In this document: in pieces, positions 55,259 through 63,901 of the stretch
How positions within the stretch are numbered: position 1 is the first letter of the stretch
How the letters are laid out: each line of letters begins with the position of its first letter
From: Pseudomonas californiensis
Lineage (GTDB): Bacteria > Pseudomonadota > Gammaproteobacteria > Pseudomonadales > Pseudomonadaceae
NCBI RefSeq assembly: GCF_021147775.1
Contig: NZ_JAGTPK010000014.1
Coordinates: forward strand, 101,505-165,504
DNA length: 64,000 nucleotides
Reading direction: 5' to 3'
Position numbers and translations under genes: made by a program
The notes under the pieces: generated by a model
Database searches by the model: none
Told to the model about the DNA's origin: nothing
What the model saw: only the letters and a program-made list of their open reading frames with translations

Positions 55259-56451
55259 CTGCCTATCTCAACGCGCTGGGCGTGATCTGTGCCTTGGGCA
55301 ATGACTGTGAAGAGGTGTCGCGCAGACTGTTTGCCGCTGACAGCTCAGGCATGGTCGTCGAAAGCGGCTGGGTGCCAGAGCGCGCCTTGCCGGTGGGCGC
55401 GGTCAAAAGCGCACTGCCGCCTATTCCCTCGTCCCTGCGCTCCCACGGCAGCCGCAATAACCAGCTATTACTGGCCGCAGCTTTGCAGATCGAAAACGAT
55501 ATCCGTCAGGCAATTGATCGTTACGGCCCTGCGCGCATCGGCGTGATCATCGGCACCAGCACATCGGGCATCGATGAAGCCAGCAGCAGCATGGTCAGTT
55601 GGCTGCGCGAACAGACTTTCCCGGAGCACTACGATTATCAGCAGCAGGAACTGGGCGCACCCGCGAACTTCCTGGCCGCCTGGTTGCAACTTACCGGCCC
55701 TGCATATGTGATTTCTACCGCCTGCACGTCCAGCGCCAGAGCGCTGCTCAGCGCACGGCGAGCACTGGACATGGGCCTGTGCGATGCGGTGCTGTGTGGC
55801 GGCGTCGACAGCCTGTGCAAATTGACACTGAACGGCTTTTCGTCGCTGGAGGCCATGTCGCCACAGCTGTGCAACCCGTTTTCCCGCAACCGCAACGGGA
55901 TCAACATCGGCGAAGCGGCGGTGCTGTTTCTCATGACGCGCGAAGCCAGCGGCAATCACCGTATTGCCCTGCTTGGCGCGGGTGCCAGTTGCGACGCACA
56001 CCATATTTCCGCGCCCGAACCCACTGGTCGCGGGGCAAGAGACGCCATGCAACAGGCTCTGAACAACGCCCGGCTCGATCCGGAGCAGATCGGCTACTTG
56101 AATCTGCACGGCACCGCCACGCTGCACAACGACGCCATGGAAAGCCTGGCGGTGCAGAACGTGTTTCCTCATGGCGTACCCTGTTCTTCAACCAAGGCAC
56201 TCAGCGGCCATACCCTCGGCGCCGCTGGTGCGCTGGAAGCCGCGTTTTGCTGGCTGAGCCTCGGGCCCCAGAACGTTGCGCAGGCCCTGCCGCCACATCT
56301 TTGGGATGGCGAAATCGATCCGTCGCTGCCGGCGCTGCAATGGACCACTTCACACACACGCCTTGCCCCCGCCGACACCCGTTGCCTGATGAGCAATTCC
56401 TTTGCCTTTGGTGGTAACAACATCAGCCTGATTATCGGAGATGCACCATGA
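55255..56451 (+). CDS. apeO: beta-ketoacyl-ACP synthase (aryl polyene, ApeO-like)
   Basis: 398-residue ketosynthase with a full Cys-His-His triad: Cys157 in STACTSSARALLSARRAL, His in NLHGTATLHNDAME and His in SGHTLGAAGALEAAF. It would extend the conjugated chain by decarboxylative condensation with malonyl-ACP, paired with the chain-length factor at the start of the operon. First of the final four-gene KS-DH-KR-KS block, all overlapping. Confidence 0.88.
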   Translation: MTAYLNALGVICALGNDCEEVSRRLFAADSSGMVVESGWVPERALPVGAVKSALPPIPSSLRSHGSRNNQLLLAAALQIENDIRQAIDRYGPARIGVIIGTSTSGIDEASSSMVSWLREQTFPEHYDYQQQELGAPANFLAAWLQLTGPAYVISTACTSSARALLSARRALDMGLCDAVLCGGVDSLCKLTLNGFSSLEAMSPQLCNPFSRNRNGINIGEAAVLFLMTREASGNHRIALLGAGASCDAHHISAPEPTGRGARDAMQQALNNARLDPEQIGYLNLHGTATLHNDAMESLAVQNVFPHGVPCSSTKALSGHTLGAAGALEAAFCWLSLGPQNVAQALPPHLWDGEIDPSLPALQWTTSHTRLAPADTRCLMSNSFAFGGNNISLIIGDAP

Positions 56452-56903
56452 TCAAGTGGCCGCTCGCCGACCTGATTCCCCATGCTGGCGACATGATCCT
56501 GATCGACCGGGTGCTGGCGTTCGACGACGAACAGATTCAGACCTGCCTGACCGTACGCGCCGACGGCCTGTTCAACGAGCCCGATGGCAGCCTGCCAGCC
56601 TGGGTGGGCATCGAGCTGATGGCGCAAAGCGTCGCGGCCTACGCGGGTTGTCAGGCTCGTACCAGGGACGAAGCGGTCAAGCTGGGCTTTCTGCTGGGCA
56701 GCCGCAAGTTCGAGTGCAACGTGGCGCACTTCCCGGCAGGCAGCGAATTGAACATCCATGCGGTGCGCTCGCTGCAGGATGACAGCGGTATGGGCGTGTT
56801 CGAATGCAGCCTCACCGGTCCGAATATCAAAGCTTTCGCGCGCCTCAATGTATATTGCCCACCCAATACTGCTGAATACATGGCTGAAGGAGCCCCGGCA
56901 TGA
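56448..56903 (+). CDS. apeP: 3-hydroxyacyl-ACP dehydratase (ApeP-like)
   Basis: 151-residue hotdog dehydratase. The catalytic His is in LIPHAGDMILIDRVL, and the acidic partner is in the central helix WVGIELMAQSVAAYAG. Together with the dehydratase domain fused to the ligase, it would form the double bonds of the polyene. It may pair with that domain as a heteromeric dehydratase, as reported for ApeI/ApeP. Confidence 0.85.
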   Translation: MIKWPLADLIPHAGDMILIDRVLAFDDEQIQTCLTVRADGLFNEPDGSLPAWVGIELMAQSVAAYAGCQARTRDEAVKLGFLLGSRKFECNVAHFPAGSELNIHAVRSLQDDSGMGVFECSLTGPNIKAFARLNVYCPPNTAEYMAEGAPA

Positions 56904-57628
56904 CTGAATCAATCCTGGTCACCGGCTCCAGCCGAGGCATCGGCCGCGCCATTGCATTGCGTCTGGCCCAGGCCGGATACGACCTGATCCTGCATTGTCG
57001 CACCGGGCGCAGCGAAGCCGAAGCCGTGCAGGCCGAAGTCGTTGCGCTGGGCCGGCAGGCACGGGTGCTGCAGTTCGATGTGTCGGACCGCGCGGCCTGC
57101 AAAACCGTTCTCGAAGAAGATGTGGAGACTCATGGCGCCTATTACGGCGTGGTGCTCAACGCAGGTCTGACCCGAGATGGCGCCTTCCCGGCATTGAGCG
57201 ATGACGACTGGGATCAGGTGCTGCGCACCAACCTCGACGGTTTCTACAACGTGCTGCATCCGCTGACGATGCCGATGATTCGTCGCCGTGCGGCGGGGCG
57301 CATCGTCTGCATTACCTCGGTTTCGGGGCTGATCGGCAATCGCGGCCAGGTCAATTACAGCGCGTCCAAAGCGGGCCTGATTGGCGCAGCCAAGGCGCTG
57401 GCCATCGAACTGGGCAAGCGCAGAATTACGGTCAACTGTGTGGCGCCGGGCCTGATCGACACCGCGATGCTGGACGAAAATGTACCGGTGGAAGAACTGA
57501 TGAAGATGATTCCAGCGCAACGCATGGGCACACCTGAAGAAGTCGCTGGTGCGGTGAATTTTCTCATGTCGGCAGAAGCGAGCTATATCACGCGTCAGGT
57601 GCTGGCCGTCAATGGAGGGCTTTGTTGA
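56900..57628 (+). CDS. apeQ: 3-oxoacyl-ACP reductase (FabG-like)
   Basis: 242-residue short-chain dehydrogenase: NADPH loop TGSSRGIGRAIA, then LNAGLTRDGAF, catalytic Ser in CITSVSGLIG and YxxxK in NYSASKAGLIGAAKALA, ending AVNGGLC. Supplies the ketoreduction step in each elongation cycle. The stop TGA shares one base with the next start. Confidence 0.9.
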   Translation: MTESILVTGSSRGIGRAIALRLAQAGYDLILHCRTGRSEAEAVQAEVVALGRQARVLQFDVSDRAACKTVLEEDVETHGAYYGVVLNAGLTRDGAFPALSDDDWDQVLRTNLDGFYNVLHPLTMPMIRRRAAGRIVCITSVSGLIGNRGQVNYSASKAGLIGAAKALAIELGKRRITVNCVAPGLIDTAMLDENVPVEELMKMIPAQRMGTPEEVAGAVNFLMSAEASYITRQVLAVNGGLC

Positions 57629-58854
57629 TGAAGCGCGTGGTCGTTACCGGCATGTCCGGCATTACTTCGGTAGGCAGCGACTGGCCCACCATCGATGCCA
57701 GCTTTACCGCCAATCGCAGCGGCATTCGACGCATGGACGAGTGGAATCGCTTTACCGAGCTCAACACCCGGCTGGCCGGTCCTATCGATGACTTCGCAGT
57801 GCCCGGGCACTGGACGCGCAAACAGCTGCGCAGCATGGGCCGTGTTTCAAGACTCGCAGTAGGCGCTTCTGAACAGGCATTGATCGACGCCGGGCTGCTC
57901 AACGACCCGATTATCCGCGATGGCCGCATGGGCACCGCGTGCGGCTCGTCCACGGGCAGCACGGATGAGATCAAGGCATTCGGCAACATGCTGATCAATT
58001 CGGTGGCGGTAGGCCTCAACGCCAATTCGTACGTGCGCATGATGCCGCACACCACCGCAGCCAACATCAGCATCTTCTTCGGCCTGACCGGACGCCTGAT
58101 CCCGACATCCAGCGCGTGCACCAGCGGTAGCCAGGGCATCGGCTACGCCTACGAGGCAATCAAGTTCGGGCGCCTGCCGCTGATGCTGGCGGGCGGCGCC
58201 GAAGAACTGTGTCCGACCGAGGCGATGGTCTTTGATGCACTCTATGCCACCAGCCTGAAAAACGATGCGCCACATACCACGCCCCGTCCTTACGACAGTG
58301 GCCGCGATGGTCTGGTGATCGGTGAAGGCGGCGGCATGCTGGTGCTCGAAGAGCTTGAGCATGCCCAGGCACGCGGTGCCCACATTTACGCCGAAATCGT
58401 CGGTTTCGGCAGCAATGCCGACGGCGCTCACAGCACTCGCCCCGAGCAAGCCACCATGCGCCGTGCCATGGAGCTCGCACTGGAGGACGCCAACCTGTCG
58501 CCCGAAGCCATTGGCTACGTCAACGGCCACGGAACCGCGACAGAACAGGGCGACATTGCTGAAACGCTCGCCACCAGCAGCCTGTTTGGCTCACGCATGC
58601 CGCTCAGTTCGCAGAAAAGTTTCCTCGGTCACACGTTGGGTGCCTGCGGCGCACTCGAATCATGGTTCTGCATCGAAATGCTCAATAACGACCGCTACAT
58701 CCACACCCTGAACCTGGACAATATTGATCCGGAATGCGGCGACCTTGATTACATCGTTGGCGAACCGAGGCGTATGAATAACGAATACGTCATGAACAAC
58801 AATTTCGCGTTTGGTGGCGTCAATACCTCATTGATCTTCAAGAGATGGAGCTGA
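57628..58854 (+). CDS. apeR: beta-ketoacyl-ACP synthase (aryl polyene, ApeR-like)
   Basis: 408-residue FabF-type ketosynthase; I use the ATG at 57628 after AATGGAGGG. Catalytic residues: Cys164 in TSSACTSGSQGIGYA, His in NGHGTATEQGDIAET and His in LGHTLGACGALES. A second, non-identical ketosynthase is typical of aryl polyene clusters and may act in priming or specific extension steps. Last gene of the operon. Confidence 0.9.
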   Translation: MKRVVVTGMSGITSVGSDWPTIDASFTANRSGIRRMDEWNRFTELNTRLAGPIDDFAVPGHWTRKQLRSMGRVSRLAVGASEQALIDAGLLNDPIIRDGRMGTACGSSTGSTDEIKAFGNMLINSVAVGLNANSYVRMMPHTTAANISIFFGLTGRLIPTSSACTSGSQGIGYAYEAIKFGRLPLMLAGGAEELCPTEAMVFDALYATSLKNDAPHTTPRPYDSGRDGLVIGEGGGMLVLEELEHAQARGAHIYAEIVGFGSNADGAHSTRPEQATMRRAMELALEDANLSPEAIGYVNGHGTATEQGDIAETLATSSLFGSRMPLSSQKSFLGHTLGACGALESWFCIEMLNNDRYIHTLNLDNIDPECGDLDYIVGEPRRMNNEYVMNNNFAFGGVNTSLIFKRWS

Positions 58855-58860
58855 GGGCCG

Positions 58861-58883
58861 CCCGGCTAAGGAGGATTAGCGGG
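58861..58883 (+). terminator. weak hairpin after the aryl polyene operon
   Basis: CCCGGCTAA and TTAGCGGG can pair with one bulge around GGAGGA, just past the last ketosynthase stop, and are followed by TCTCTT. Plausible but weak terminator at the end of the 18-kb operon. Confidence 0.3.
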
Positions 58884-58885
58884 TC

Positions 58886-58998
58886 TCTTCGTCAGCAAAC
58901 GGAAATCCGGCCGACTCACTCCCACAGACGCACCCCAACGGAGCTGGATTTCAAATTGAAGCCGAGCTCTTCTTGGGAGACAGCTTGCTGGCGAAGGC
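58886..58998. repeat. REPIN-like element, copy 1
   Basis: About 113 bp with inverted ends: CTTCGTCAGCAA at the left and TTGCTGGCGAAG at the right. Inner inverted portions are ACTCCCACAG and GGGAGACAG, and the centre has GGATTTCAAATTGAAG. Nearly the same sequence recurs at 60268-60381, and a more diverged form at 59384-59492. The terminal core also appears at 24811-24830. Confidence 0.65.
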
Positions 58999-59024
58999 CG
59001 GAGGCGTAGTTGCTGCATCTTCTG

Positions 59025-59340
59025 AACTGTGGATTCAGCGACCTGTGTGATCGACTCTGGTCACCTTTTCGCCCCTCGGCGACCCACTTTGATGGGGCCA
59101 AAGTGGGCAAAGCCCCAGGCTCCGGTTGGGTCCGCCTGCGGCGGATTCCTTCCTCCTGACACTGATCCGGCGGTCGCTGCAACGGGCCATCCATGGCCCG
59201 GTGCAGCTCAATCGGCATCCATGCCGATTGCCCACCGGATCAGCGCCAGAACTCAGCCTGCACCCTGCGTCGCGTTCGGTGGTGTTGCAGCTATCGTGGG
59301 AGACAAGCGCTGTTTGTTTTTGTGTGCGCTGTGGCTTGGA
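59025..59340. repeat. long direct repeat block, copy 1
   Basis: Strongly similar to 59889-60205 in the same orientation, from ACTGTGGATTCA through GGTCACCTTTTCGCCCCTC to GCGCTGTTTGTTTTT. It carries internal palindromes: CCCACTTTG/CAAAGTGGG at 59083-59107, GGCCATCCATGGCC and ATCGGCATCCATGCCGAT, suggesting folded RNA or DNA. Confidence 0.7.
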
Positions 59341-59383
59341 TTTGCTTGATCCTTGTTGTGAATTTTCAGTGACATGCTGGCCT

Positions 59384-59492
59384 CTTCGTCAGCAAGCTTA
59401 CTCCACAGGTGCACTTCAACAGACCTGGATTTCAACTTGAAATCAGGTGCTCAATGGAAGAGAGCCGGGCGGCGTTCCGCTTGCTCGCGAAG
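59384..59492. repeat. REPIN-like element, copy 2 (diverged)
   Basis: Starts CTTCGTCAGCAAGC and ends GCTTGCTCGCGAAG, with CTGGATTTCAACTTGAAAT in the centre. Same layout as copies 1 and 3, with a more diverged middle. Confidence 0.55.
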
Positions 59493-59606
59493 ACTGATTT
59501 GAAGACACCGCATCAACATCAACTTAACCACGGCGTTGCCGTTGCCCTTGATCTTCAACCCCCCCATCTCATTGACGACGCCAATCGCGCGTATGGAAGG
59601 CCGAAT

Positions 59607-59704
59607 GCAGGCGTCGTGGAAGGGGTCGATCGGCAGGGATGCCGAGAGAGCGCCGTTGGGCCATGGATGGCCCGTCGGCGCGGGCCCCTTCCACGATGTC
59701 TGCA
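59607..59704. repeat. long imperfect inverted repeat
   Basis: GCAGGCGTCGTGGAAGGGG near 59607-59626 pairs with the CCCCTTCCACGATGTCTGC stretch ending at about 59703. Smaller stems (GGCCATGGATGGCC) lie in the loop. It may be a remnant of a hairpin element between the two repeat blocks. Confidence 0.45.
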
Positions 59705-59888
59705 TGAGGGAACCCCGGCTTGCCGGGGCCTGACGTCAGCGCAAATGGTTTGGTTACTTTGTCGAAACAAAGTGACCCGGCCGTCAGGACGGAACCTTTC
59801 TTGGCAGCGCAGACCCCGTCTGGATATGTATACCGTCGTCAGGATCGGAGTTTTCCAAGGCTTGGATGGCTTTTGCTTTAGGCGTTTG

Positions 59889-60205
59889 GGACTGTGGATT
59901 CAACTGGATGCGCTCTCGACTGAGGTCACCTTTTCGCCCCTCGGCGACCCACTTTGATGGGGCCAAAGTGGGCAAAGCCCCAGGCTCCGGTTGGGTCCGC
60001 CTGCGGCGGATTCCTTCGTCCCGACACTGATCCGGCGGTCGCTGCAACGGGCCATCCATGGCCCGGTGCAGCTCAATCGGCATCCCTGCCGATTGCCCCC
60101 CGGATCAGCGCCAGAACTCAGCCTGCACCTTGCGTCGCGTTCTGCGGCGTGGCGGCTATCGGGGTAGAAAGGCGCTGTTTGTTTTTCGACGTGCGAGGCT
60201 TGGAT
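59889..60205. repeat. long direct repeat block, copy 2
   Basis: Second copy of the 59025-59340 block, about 860 bp downstream in the same orientation. The central 240 bp are nearly unchanged; both edges diverge. Palindromes are retained, for example CCCACTTTG/CAAAGTGGG from 59948. Confidence 0.7.
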
Positions 60206-60267
60206 AGTTTGATTCTGATCCTGGTTTTGCTTTGATATTGAGCCGAAACTCAATGAACATGCCGACC

Positions 60268-60381
60268 CCTTCGTCAGCAAACGGAAAGCCGGTCGACTCA
60301 CTCCCACAGATGCCCCGCAACGGAGCTGGATTTCAAATTGAAGCTGGGCTCCCTGATAGGAGACAGCTTGCTGGCGAAGGC
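60268..60381. repeat. REPIN-like element, copy 3
   Basis: About 114 bp, nearly identical to copy 1 at both ends (CTTCGTCAGCAAACGGAAA, and TTGCTGGCGAAGGC) and in the GGATTTCAAATTGAAG centre. It closes the repeat array just before the LysR gene. Confidence 0.65.
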
Positions 60382-60423
60382 TGATTCAAGGCCAATGCAT
60401 CCCCAGCGAATGTACCGATATCT

Positions 60424-61317
60424 TCACGCTCCCAGCCTTCCGGTGATCAGGTCGAAGAATGCCTTGGCCATGGGTGATTGCTCGTCCTGGCGCTGTACCA
60501 GCCACACCGCGCTGGTTGCGCCAGGGTCGAGCAGGTTTCGATAAACCACGTCGTCGATCCGCATCCTTCGATAGGAGGCAGGCAACACCGTCACGCCCAG
60601 ACCGGCTGCCACCAGGCCGATGATGGTCATGACTTCGCCCGCTTCCTGTGTAATCAAAGGGCTGAACCCTGCCGCGCGCGCCAGGCTCAGAACCTGGGCG
60701 TAGATACCGCTGCCGTAGGTGCGCGGAAAGAATACGAAAGGCTCGGCAGCCAGCGCGGCCATGTGAATCCCGTCTTCGCTCCCCGCTGCCAACGGATGGT
60801 CGGCGCGCATGATCGCCACCAGCGGCTCGTTCAGCAATTCGTGCACCACCAACGAGTCCGGCAGGGCCAGCGGTCGCATGATGCCGACTTGTATGGTTTT
60901 GTCTTCCAGACCTGCCGCAACTTCCTGGCTGGTGATTTCCGTCAGGGTCAGGTGCACGTCAGGGTATTTCTGGCGGAATGCGAAGATCGCCTGAGGAATG
61001 CTGGAGGTGAACGGCGCAGACGACGTGAAGCCAATCTTCAACTCACCCAGCTCGCCCAGTTGGGCACGACGTGCCACATCCGCTGCCTTGTCGACCTGCG
61101 CCAGCACCAGGCGCGCCTCATCGAGAAACAAACGCCCGGATTCGCTCAGCTCGACACGCCGATTGGTACGTTCGAACAAACGCGTCCCCAGCTCTTGCTC
61201 CAGTGTCTGAATCTGCTGGCTCAACGGCGGTTGGGAAATCCCCAGAGTCTGGGCGGCGCGGCCAAAATGCAGCTCTTCGGCGACGGCGATGAAGTACCGC
61301 AGATGACGCAATTCCAT
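60424..61317 (-). CDS. LysR-type transcriptional regulator
   Basis: 297-residue LysR protein of the CatR/BenM-like branch. Helix-turn-helix at about 16-38 (HFGRAAQTLGISQPPLSQQI); effector domain from about 90 (LKIGFTSSAPFTSSIPQAI, VGIMRPLALPDSLVVHELL, GLGVTVLPASYRRM). Divergent from an MFS transporter gene with 116 bp between, so it probably controls that gene in response to the transported compound or a related aromatic. The ligand cannot be told from sequence. Confidence 0.88.
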   Translation of the reverse strand: MELRHLRYFIAVAEELHFGRAAQTLGISQPPLSQQIQTLEQELGTRLFERTNRRVELSESGRLFLDEARLVLAQVDKAADVARRAQLGELGELKIGFTSSAPFTSSIPQAIFAFRQKYPDVHLTLTEITSQEVAAGLEDKTIQVGIMRPLALPDSLVVHELLNEPLVAIMRADHPLAAGSEDGIHMAALAAEPFVFFPRTYGSGIYAQVLSLARAAGFSPLITQEAGEVMTIIGLVAAGLGVTVLPASYRRMRIDDVVYRNLLDPGATSAVWLVQRQDEQSPMAKAFFDLITGRLGA

Positions 61318-61433
61318 GGAGCTCCCATTAAGTCGTTTTACCTATCAAACAGGTCGAACAATATATTGGATGGAATGATTGGCGGGCTATATGATTTTTT
61401 CATTGCTTCCCCAGCCGTGCTCCGAGGTCCAAC
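61318..61433 (+). promoter_or_regulatory. divergent promoter region, LysR / MFS genes
   Basis: A candidate sigma-70 promoter for the MFS gene reads TTGGAT (61366-61371), an 18-base spacer, and TATGAT (61390-61395). The AT-rich tract before it (AACAATATATTGG) is a likely place for LysR binding. Prediction by eye only. Confidence 0.4.
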
Positions 61434-62699
61434 GTGAACCCTGCCGTCGCTCCATCTTCTTCCCATTCGCAACCTTCGACAGTTGCGGCATCCGTGCCGC
61501 TGGGTGACACGTACATCGAAAAAAACACGCCACTGTTCAAGCGCACGTCATTGGCGTTGTTTGCAGGCGGGTTTTCGACCTTTACCTTGCTGTACTGCGT
61601 ACAGCCAATGATGCCGACTCTGTCTCGGGAGTTCTCGATCACTGCGGCACAGAGCAGCCTGATCCTTTCAGTCGCCACCGCGATGCTCGCCATCGGTCTG
61701 CTGATCACGGGACCAATCTCCGACCGGTTGGGGCGAAAATCGGTCATGGTACTGGCGCTGTTCTGTGCATCGCTGTTCACCATCGCCAGTGCACTGATGC
61801 CGAGCTGGGAGGGCGTGCTGATAACCCGCGCATTGGTGGGCTTGTCACTCAGCGGGCTGGCAGCCGTGGCGATGACATATCTCAGTGAGGAAATACATCC
61901 CACGCATCTGGGCCTGGCAATGGGGCTCTACATCGGCGGCAGCGCGGTGGGCGGCATGAGCGGAAGGTTGATCGTCGGAGTCATGATCGACTACGTGAGC
62001 TGGCACGTAGCAATGCTGGTGGTGGGCGGGCTGGCGATGATCGCTGCGGCTGTGTTCTGGAGAATTCTCCCGGAATCTCGCAACTTCCGGGCGCGATCAT
62101 TGCACCCCCGCAGCCTGCTGGATGGCTTCGTCGTGCAGTTTCGCGATGCAGGCCTGCCGCTGCTGTTCATGACCGGTTTTCTGGTCATGGGCGCCTTTGT
62201 CACACTGTTCAATTACATCGGCTACCGCTTGCTGGGCGAACCCTACAACCTGAGCCAGGCCTTGGTCGGAGTGTTCTCGGTAGTGTACTTGTCGGGTATC
62301 TACAGCTCTGCGAAAGTCGGCTCGCTGGCTGATCGGCTGGGACGTCGGCGGGTATTGTGGGCGGTAATCGTCATGATGCTGGTAGGCATGAGCATGACGC
62401 TTTTCACGCCATTGACGGTCGTCATCGCAGGCGTACTGATCTTTACCTTCGGCTTCTTCGGCGCGCATTCCGTGGCTAGCAGTTGGGTTGGCCGCAGGGC
62501 AACCGTCGCACGAGGTCAGGCCGCATCGCTCTACCTGTTCTGCTATTACGCAGGCTCAAGCGTGGCCGGAACCGGCGGCGGTTTTTTCTGGCATTACGCG
62601 GGCTGGAACGGCATCGGGCTTTTCATCGGCGTGTTGCTGCTCATGGCCTTGGCCGTAGCATTGCGGCTGGCGAAGCTGCAGCCTCTGACAAAGGCCTGA
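61434..62699 (+). CDS. MFS transporter (YnfM-like)
   Basis: 421-residue major facilitator with twelve predicted helices. The loop 2-3 motif is GPISDRLGRKSVMV and its repeat in the second half is GSLADRLGRRRVLW; the conserved FTLLYCVQPMMP opens helix 1. This type exports drugs, sugars or metabolites, and its substrate is unknown. The GTG at 61434 follows CGAGG. Regulated in all likelihood by the divergent LysR protein. Confidence 0.87.
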   Translation: MNPAVAPSSSHSQPSTVAASVPLGDTYIEKNTPLFKRTSLALFAGGFSTFTLLYCVQPMMPTLSREFSITAAQSSLILSVATAMLAIGLLITGPISDRLGRKSVMVLALFCASLFTIASALMPSWEGVLITRALVGLSLSGLAAVAMTYLSEEIHPTHLGLAMGLYIGGSAVGGMSGRLIVGVMIDYVSWHVAMLVVGGLAMIAAAVFWRILPESRNFRARSLHPRSLLDGFVVQFRDAGLPLLFMTGFLVMGAFVTLFNYIGYRLLGEPYNLSQALVGVFSVVYLSGIYSSAKVGSLADRLGRRRVLWAVIVMMLVGMSMTLFTPLTVVIAGVLIFTFGFFGAHSVASSWVGRRATVARGQAASLYLFCYYAGSSVAGTGGGFFWHYAGWNGIGLFIGVLLLMALAVALRLAKLQPLTKA

Positions 62700-62702
62700 A
62701 CA

Positions 62703-62732
62703 AAAACGCCCGGCATTTCGACCGGGCGTTTT
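62703..62732. terminator. bidirectional terminator between MFS gene and hemE
   Basis: AAAACGCCCGG (62703-62713) and CCGGGCGTTTT (62722-62732) form a perfect 11-bp stem with an 8-base loop. It is T-rich on the rightward strand and, by symmetry, on the leftward strand. It serves the two convergent genes that flank it. Confidence 0.88.
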
Positions 62733-62751
62733 CATGTGCAACTCTCAACCA

Positions 62752-63816
62752 TTACTGGTGATACTGAGCCGACAGCTCGTGCACCGATTCGATGAAAGCG
62801 CCCGCGTTGGCAGGGTCGACTTCAGGTGTGATGCCGTGGCCGAGGTTGAAAACGTGGCCGCTGCCGCTGCCGTAACTGGCCAGGATGCGTGCGACTTCCT
62901 GGCGGATGGCCGACGGGCGAGCGTAAAGCACAGTCGGGTCCATGTTGCCCTGCAGCGAAACCTTGTCACCCACACGCTGGCGCGCCTGGCCGATGTCGCA
63001 GGTCCAGTCCAGACCCAGGGTATCGGCGCCTGCGTCGGCGATGCTTTCCAGCCACAGACCGCCACCTTTGGTGAACAGGATGACCGGCACCTTGCGCCCG
63101 TCGTTTTCGCGGATCAGGCCGCTGACGATCTCGCGCATGTAAGCCAGGGAGAATTCCTGGTACGCCGCCGAGGAAAGGCTGCCGCCCCAGCTGTCAAAGA
63201 TCTGTACCGCTTGCGCACCGGCCAGAATCTGACCGTTCAGGTACGAGGTCACCGACTGTGCCAGCTTGTCCAGCAACAGGTGCATGGCTTGCGGGTTGTC
63301 GTAGAGCATGGCCTTGGACTTGCGGAAATCTTTCGACGAGCCACCTTCGACCATGTAGGTCGCCAGTGTCCAAGGACTGCCAGCGAAACCGATCAGCGGA
63401 ACGCGCCCGTTGAGCTCGCGACGGATGGTGCTGACAGCGTCCATTACATAACCCAGGTCTTTCTGGGCATCCGGAACCGGCAGCGCTTCGATGTCAGCCA
63501 GCGTGCTGACGGTTTTCTTGAAGCGCGGGCCTTCGCCAGTCTCGAAGTACAGGCCCAGGCCCATGGCGTCAGGGATGGTCAGAATGTCGGAAAACAGAAT
63601 CGCCGCATCCAGCGGGTAGCGATCCAGCGGCTGCAACGTGACTTCACAGGCGAACTGCGGGTTCTTGCACAGGCTCATGAAGTCACCTGCACTCGCGCGG
63701 CTGGCGCGGTATTCAGGCAGGTAACGGCCCGCCTGACGCATCATCCAGACTGGCGTGACGTCTACGGGTTGCTTGAGCAGGGCGCGAAGGAAACGGTCGT
63801 TCTTCAGGGCAGTCAT
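62752..63816 (-). CDS. hemE: uroporphyrinogen decarboxylase
   Basis: 354-residue cytoplasmic enzyme that decarboxylates uroporphyrinogen III to coproporphyrinogen III in haem synthesis. Seen: N-terminal [19 protein letters not shown], with the Arg residues that hold the substrate; [13 protein letters not shown] with the catalytic Asp; [17 protein letters not shown]; and C-terminal [13 protein letters not shown]. Full length. In P. aeruginosa it follows gltB-gltD. Here a terminator and an insertion sequence end lie upstream. Confidence 0.96.
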   Translation of the reverse strand: MTALKNDRFLRALLKQPVDVTPVWMMRQAGRYLPEYRASRASAGDFMSLCKNPQFACEVTLQPLDRYPLDAAILFSDILTIPDAMGLGLYFETGEGPRFKKTVSTLADIEALPVPDAQKDLGYVMDAVSTIRRELNGRVPLIGFAGSPWTLATYMVEGGSSKDFRKSKAMLYDNPQAMHLLLDKLAQSVTSYLNGQILAGAQAVQIFDSWGGSLSSAAYQEFSLAYMREIVSGLIRENDGRKVPVILFTKGGGLWLESIADAGADTLGLDWTCDIGQARQRVGDKVSLQGNMDPTVLYARPSAIRQEVARILASYGSGSGHVFNLGHGITPEVDPANAGAFIESVHELSAQYHQ

Positions 63817-63863
63817 GTCGGCATCCGCAATAAAAGTGCCGGCATTTTCTCAGACACCAACGT

Positions 63864-63891
63864 AAAAGGCACGGTAACTACCGTGCCTTTT
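63864..63891. terminator. strong terminator hairpin upstream of hemE
   Basis: AAAAGGCACGGTA (63864-63876) and TACCGTGCCTTTT (63879-63891) make a perfect 13-bp stem with a two-base loop, and run into A/T tails on both strands. It probably ends the leftward gene that precedes hemE (gltD in P. aeruginosa). It now lies 10 bp from the insertion sequence edge. Confidence 0.88.
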
Positions 63892-63901
63892 ATCTATCGT
63901 G

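Larger units (their letters stand above)
58855..60423. repeat. gene-free, repeat-dense intergenic region
   Basis: About 1.57 kb without a convincing gene. It holds three REPIN-like elements (58886-58998, 59384-59492, 60268-60381) and two direct copies of a hairpin-rich block (59025-59340, 59889-60205). A unique centre has further stems: CCCCGGC/GCCGGGG at 59713-59728 and GTTACTTTGT/ACAAAGTGAC at 59753-59776. Open frames on both strands here follow the repeats and have no protein-like conservation. Confidence 0.75.

Noticed and set aside
58916..60307. Several 60-135 residue open frames on both strands of the repeat region, some appearing twice
   Set aside because: They follow the two direct repeat blocks and the REPIN-like elements, occur on both strands of the same DNA, and lack ribosome sites or recognisable domains.
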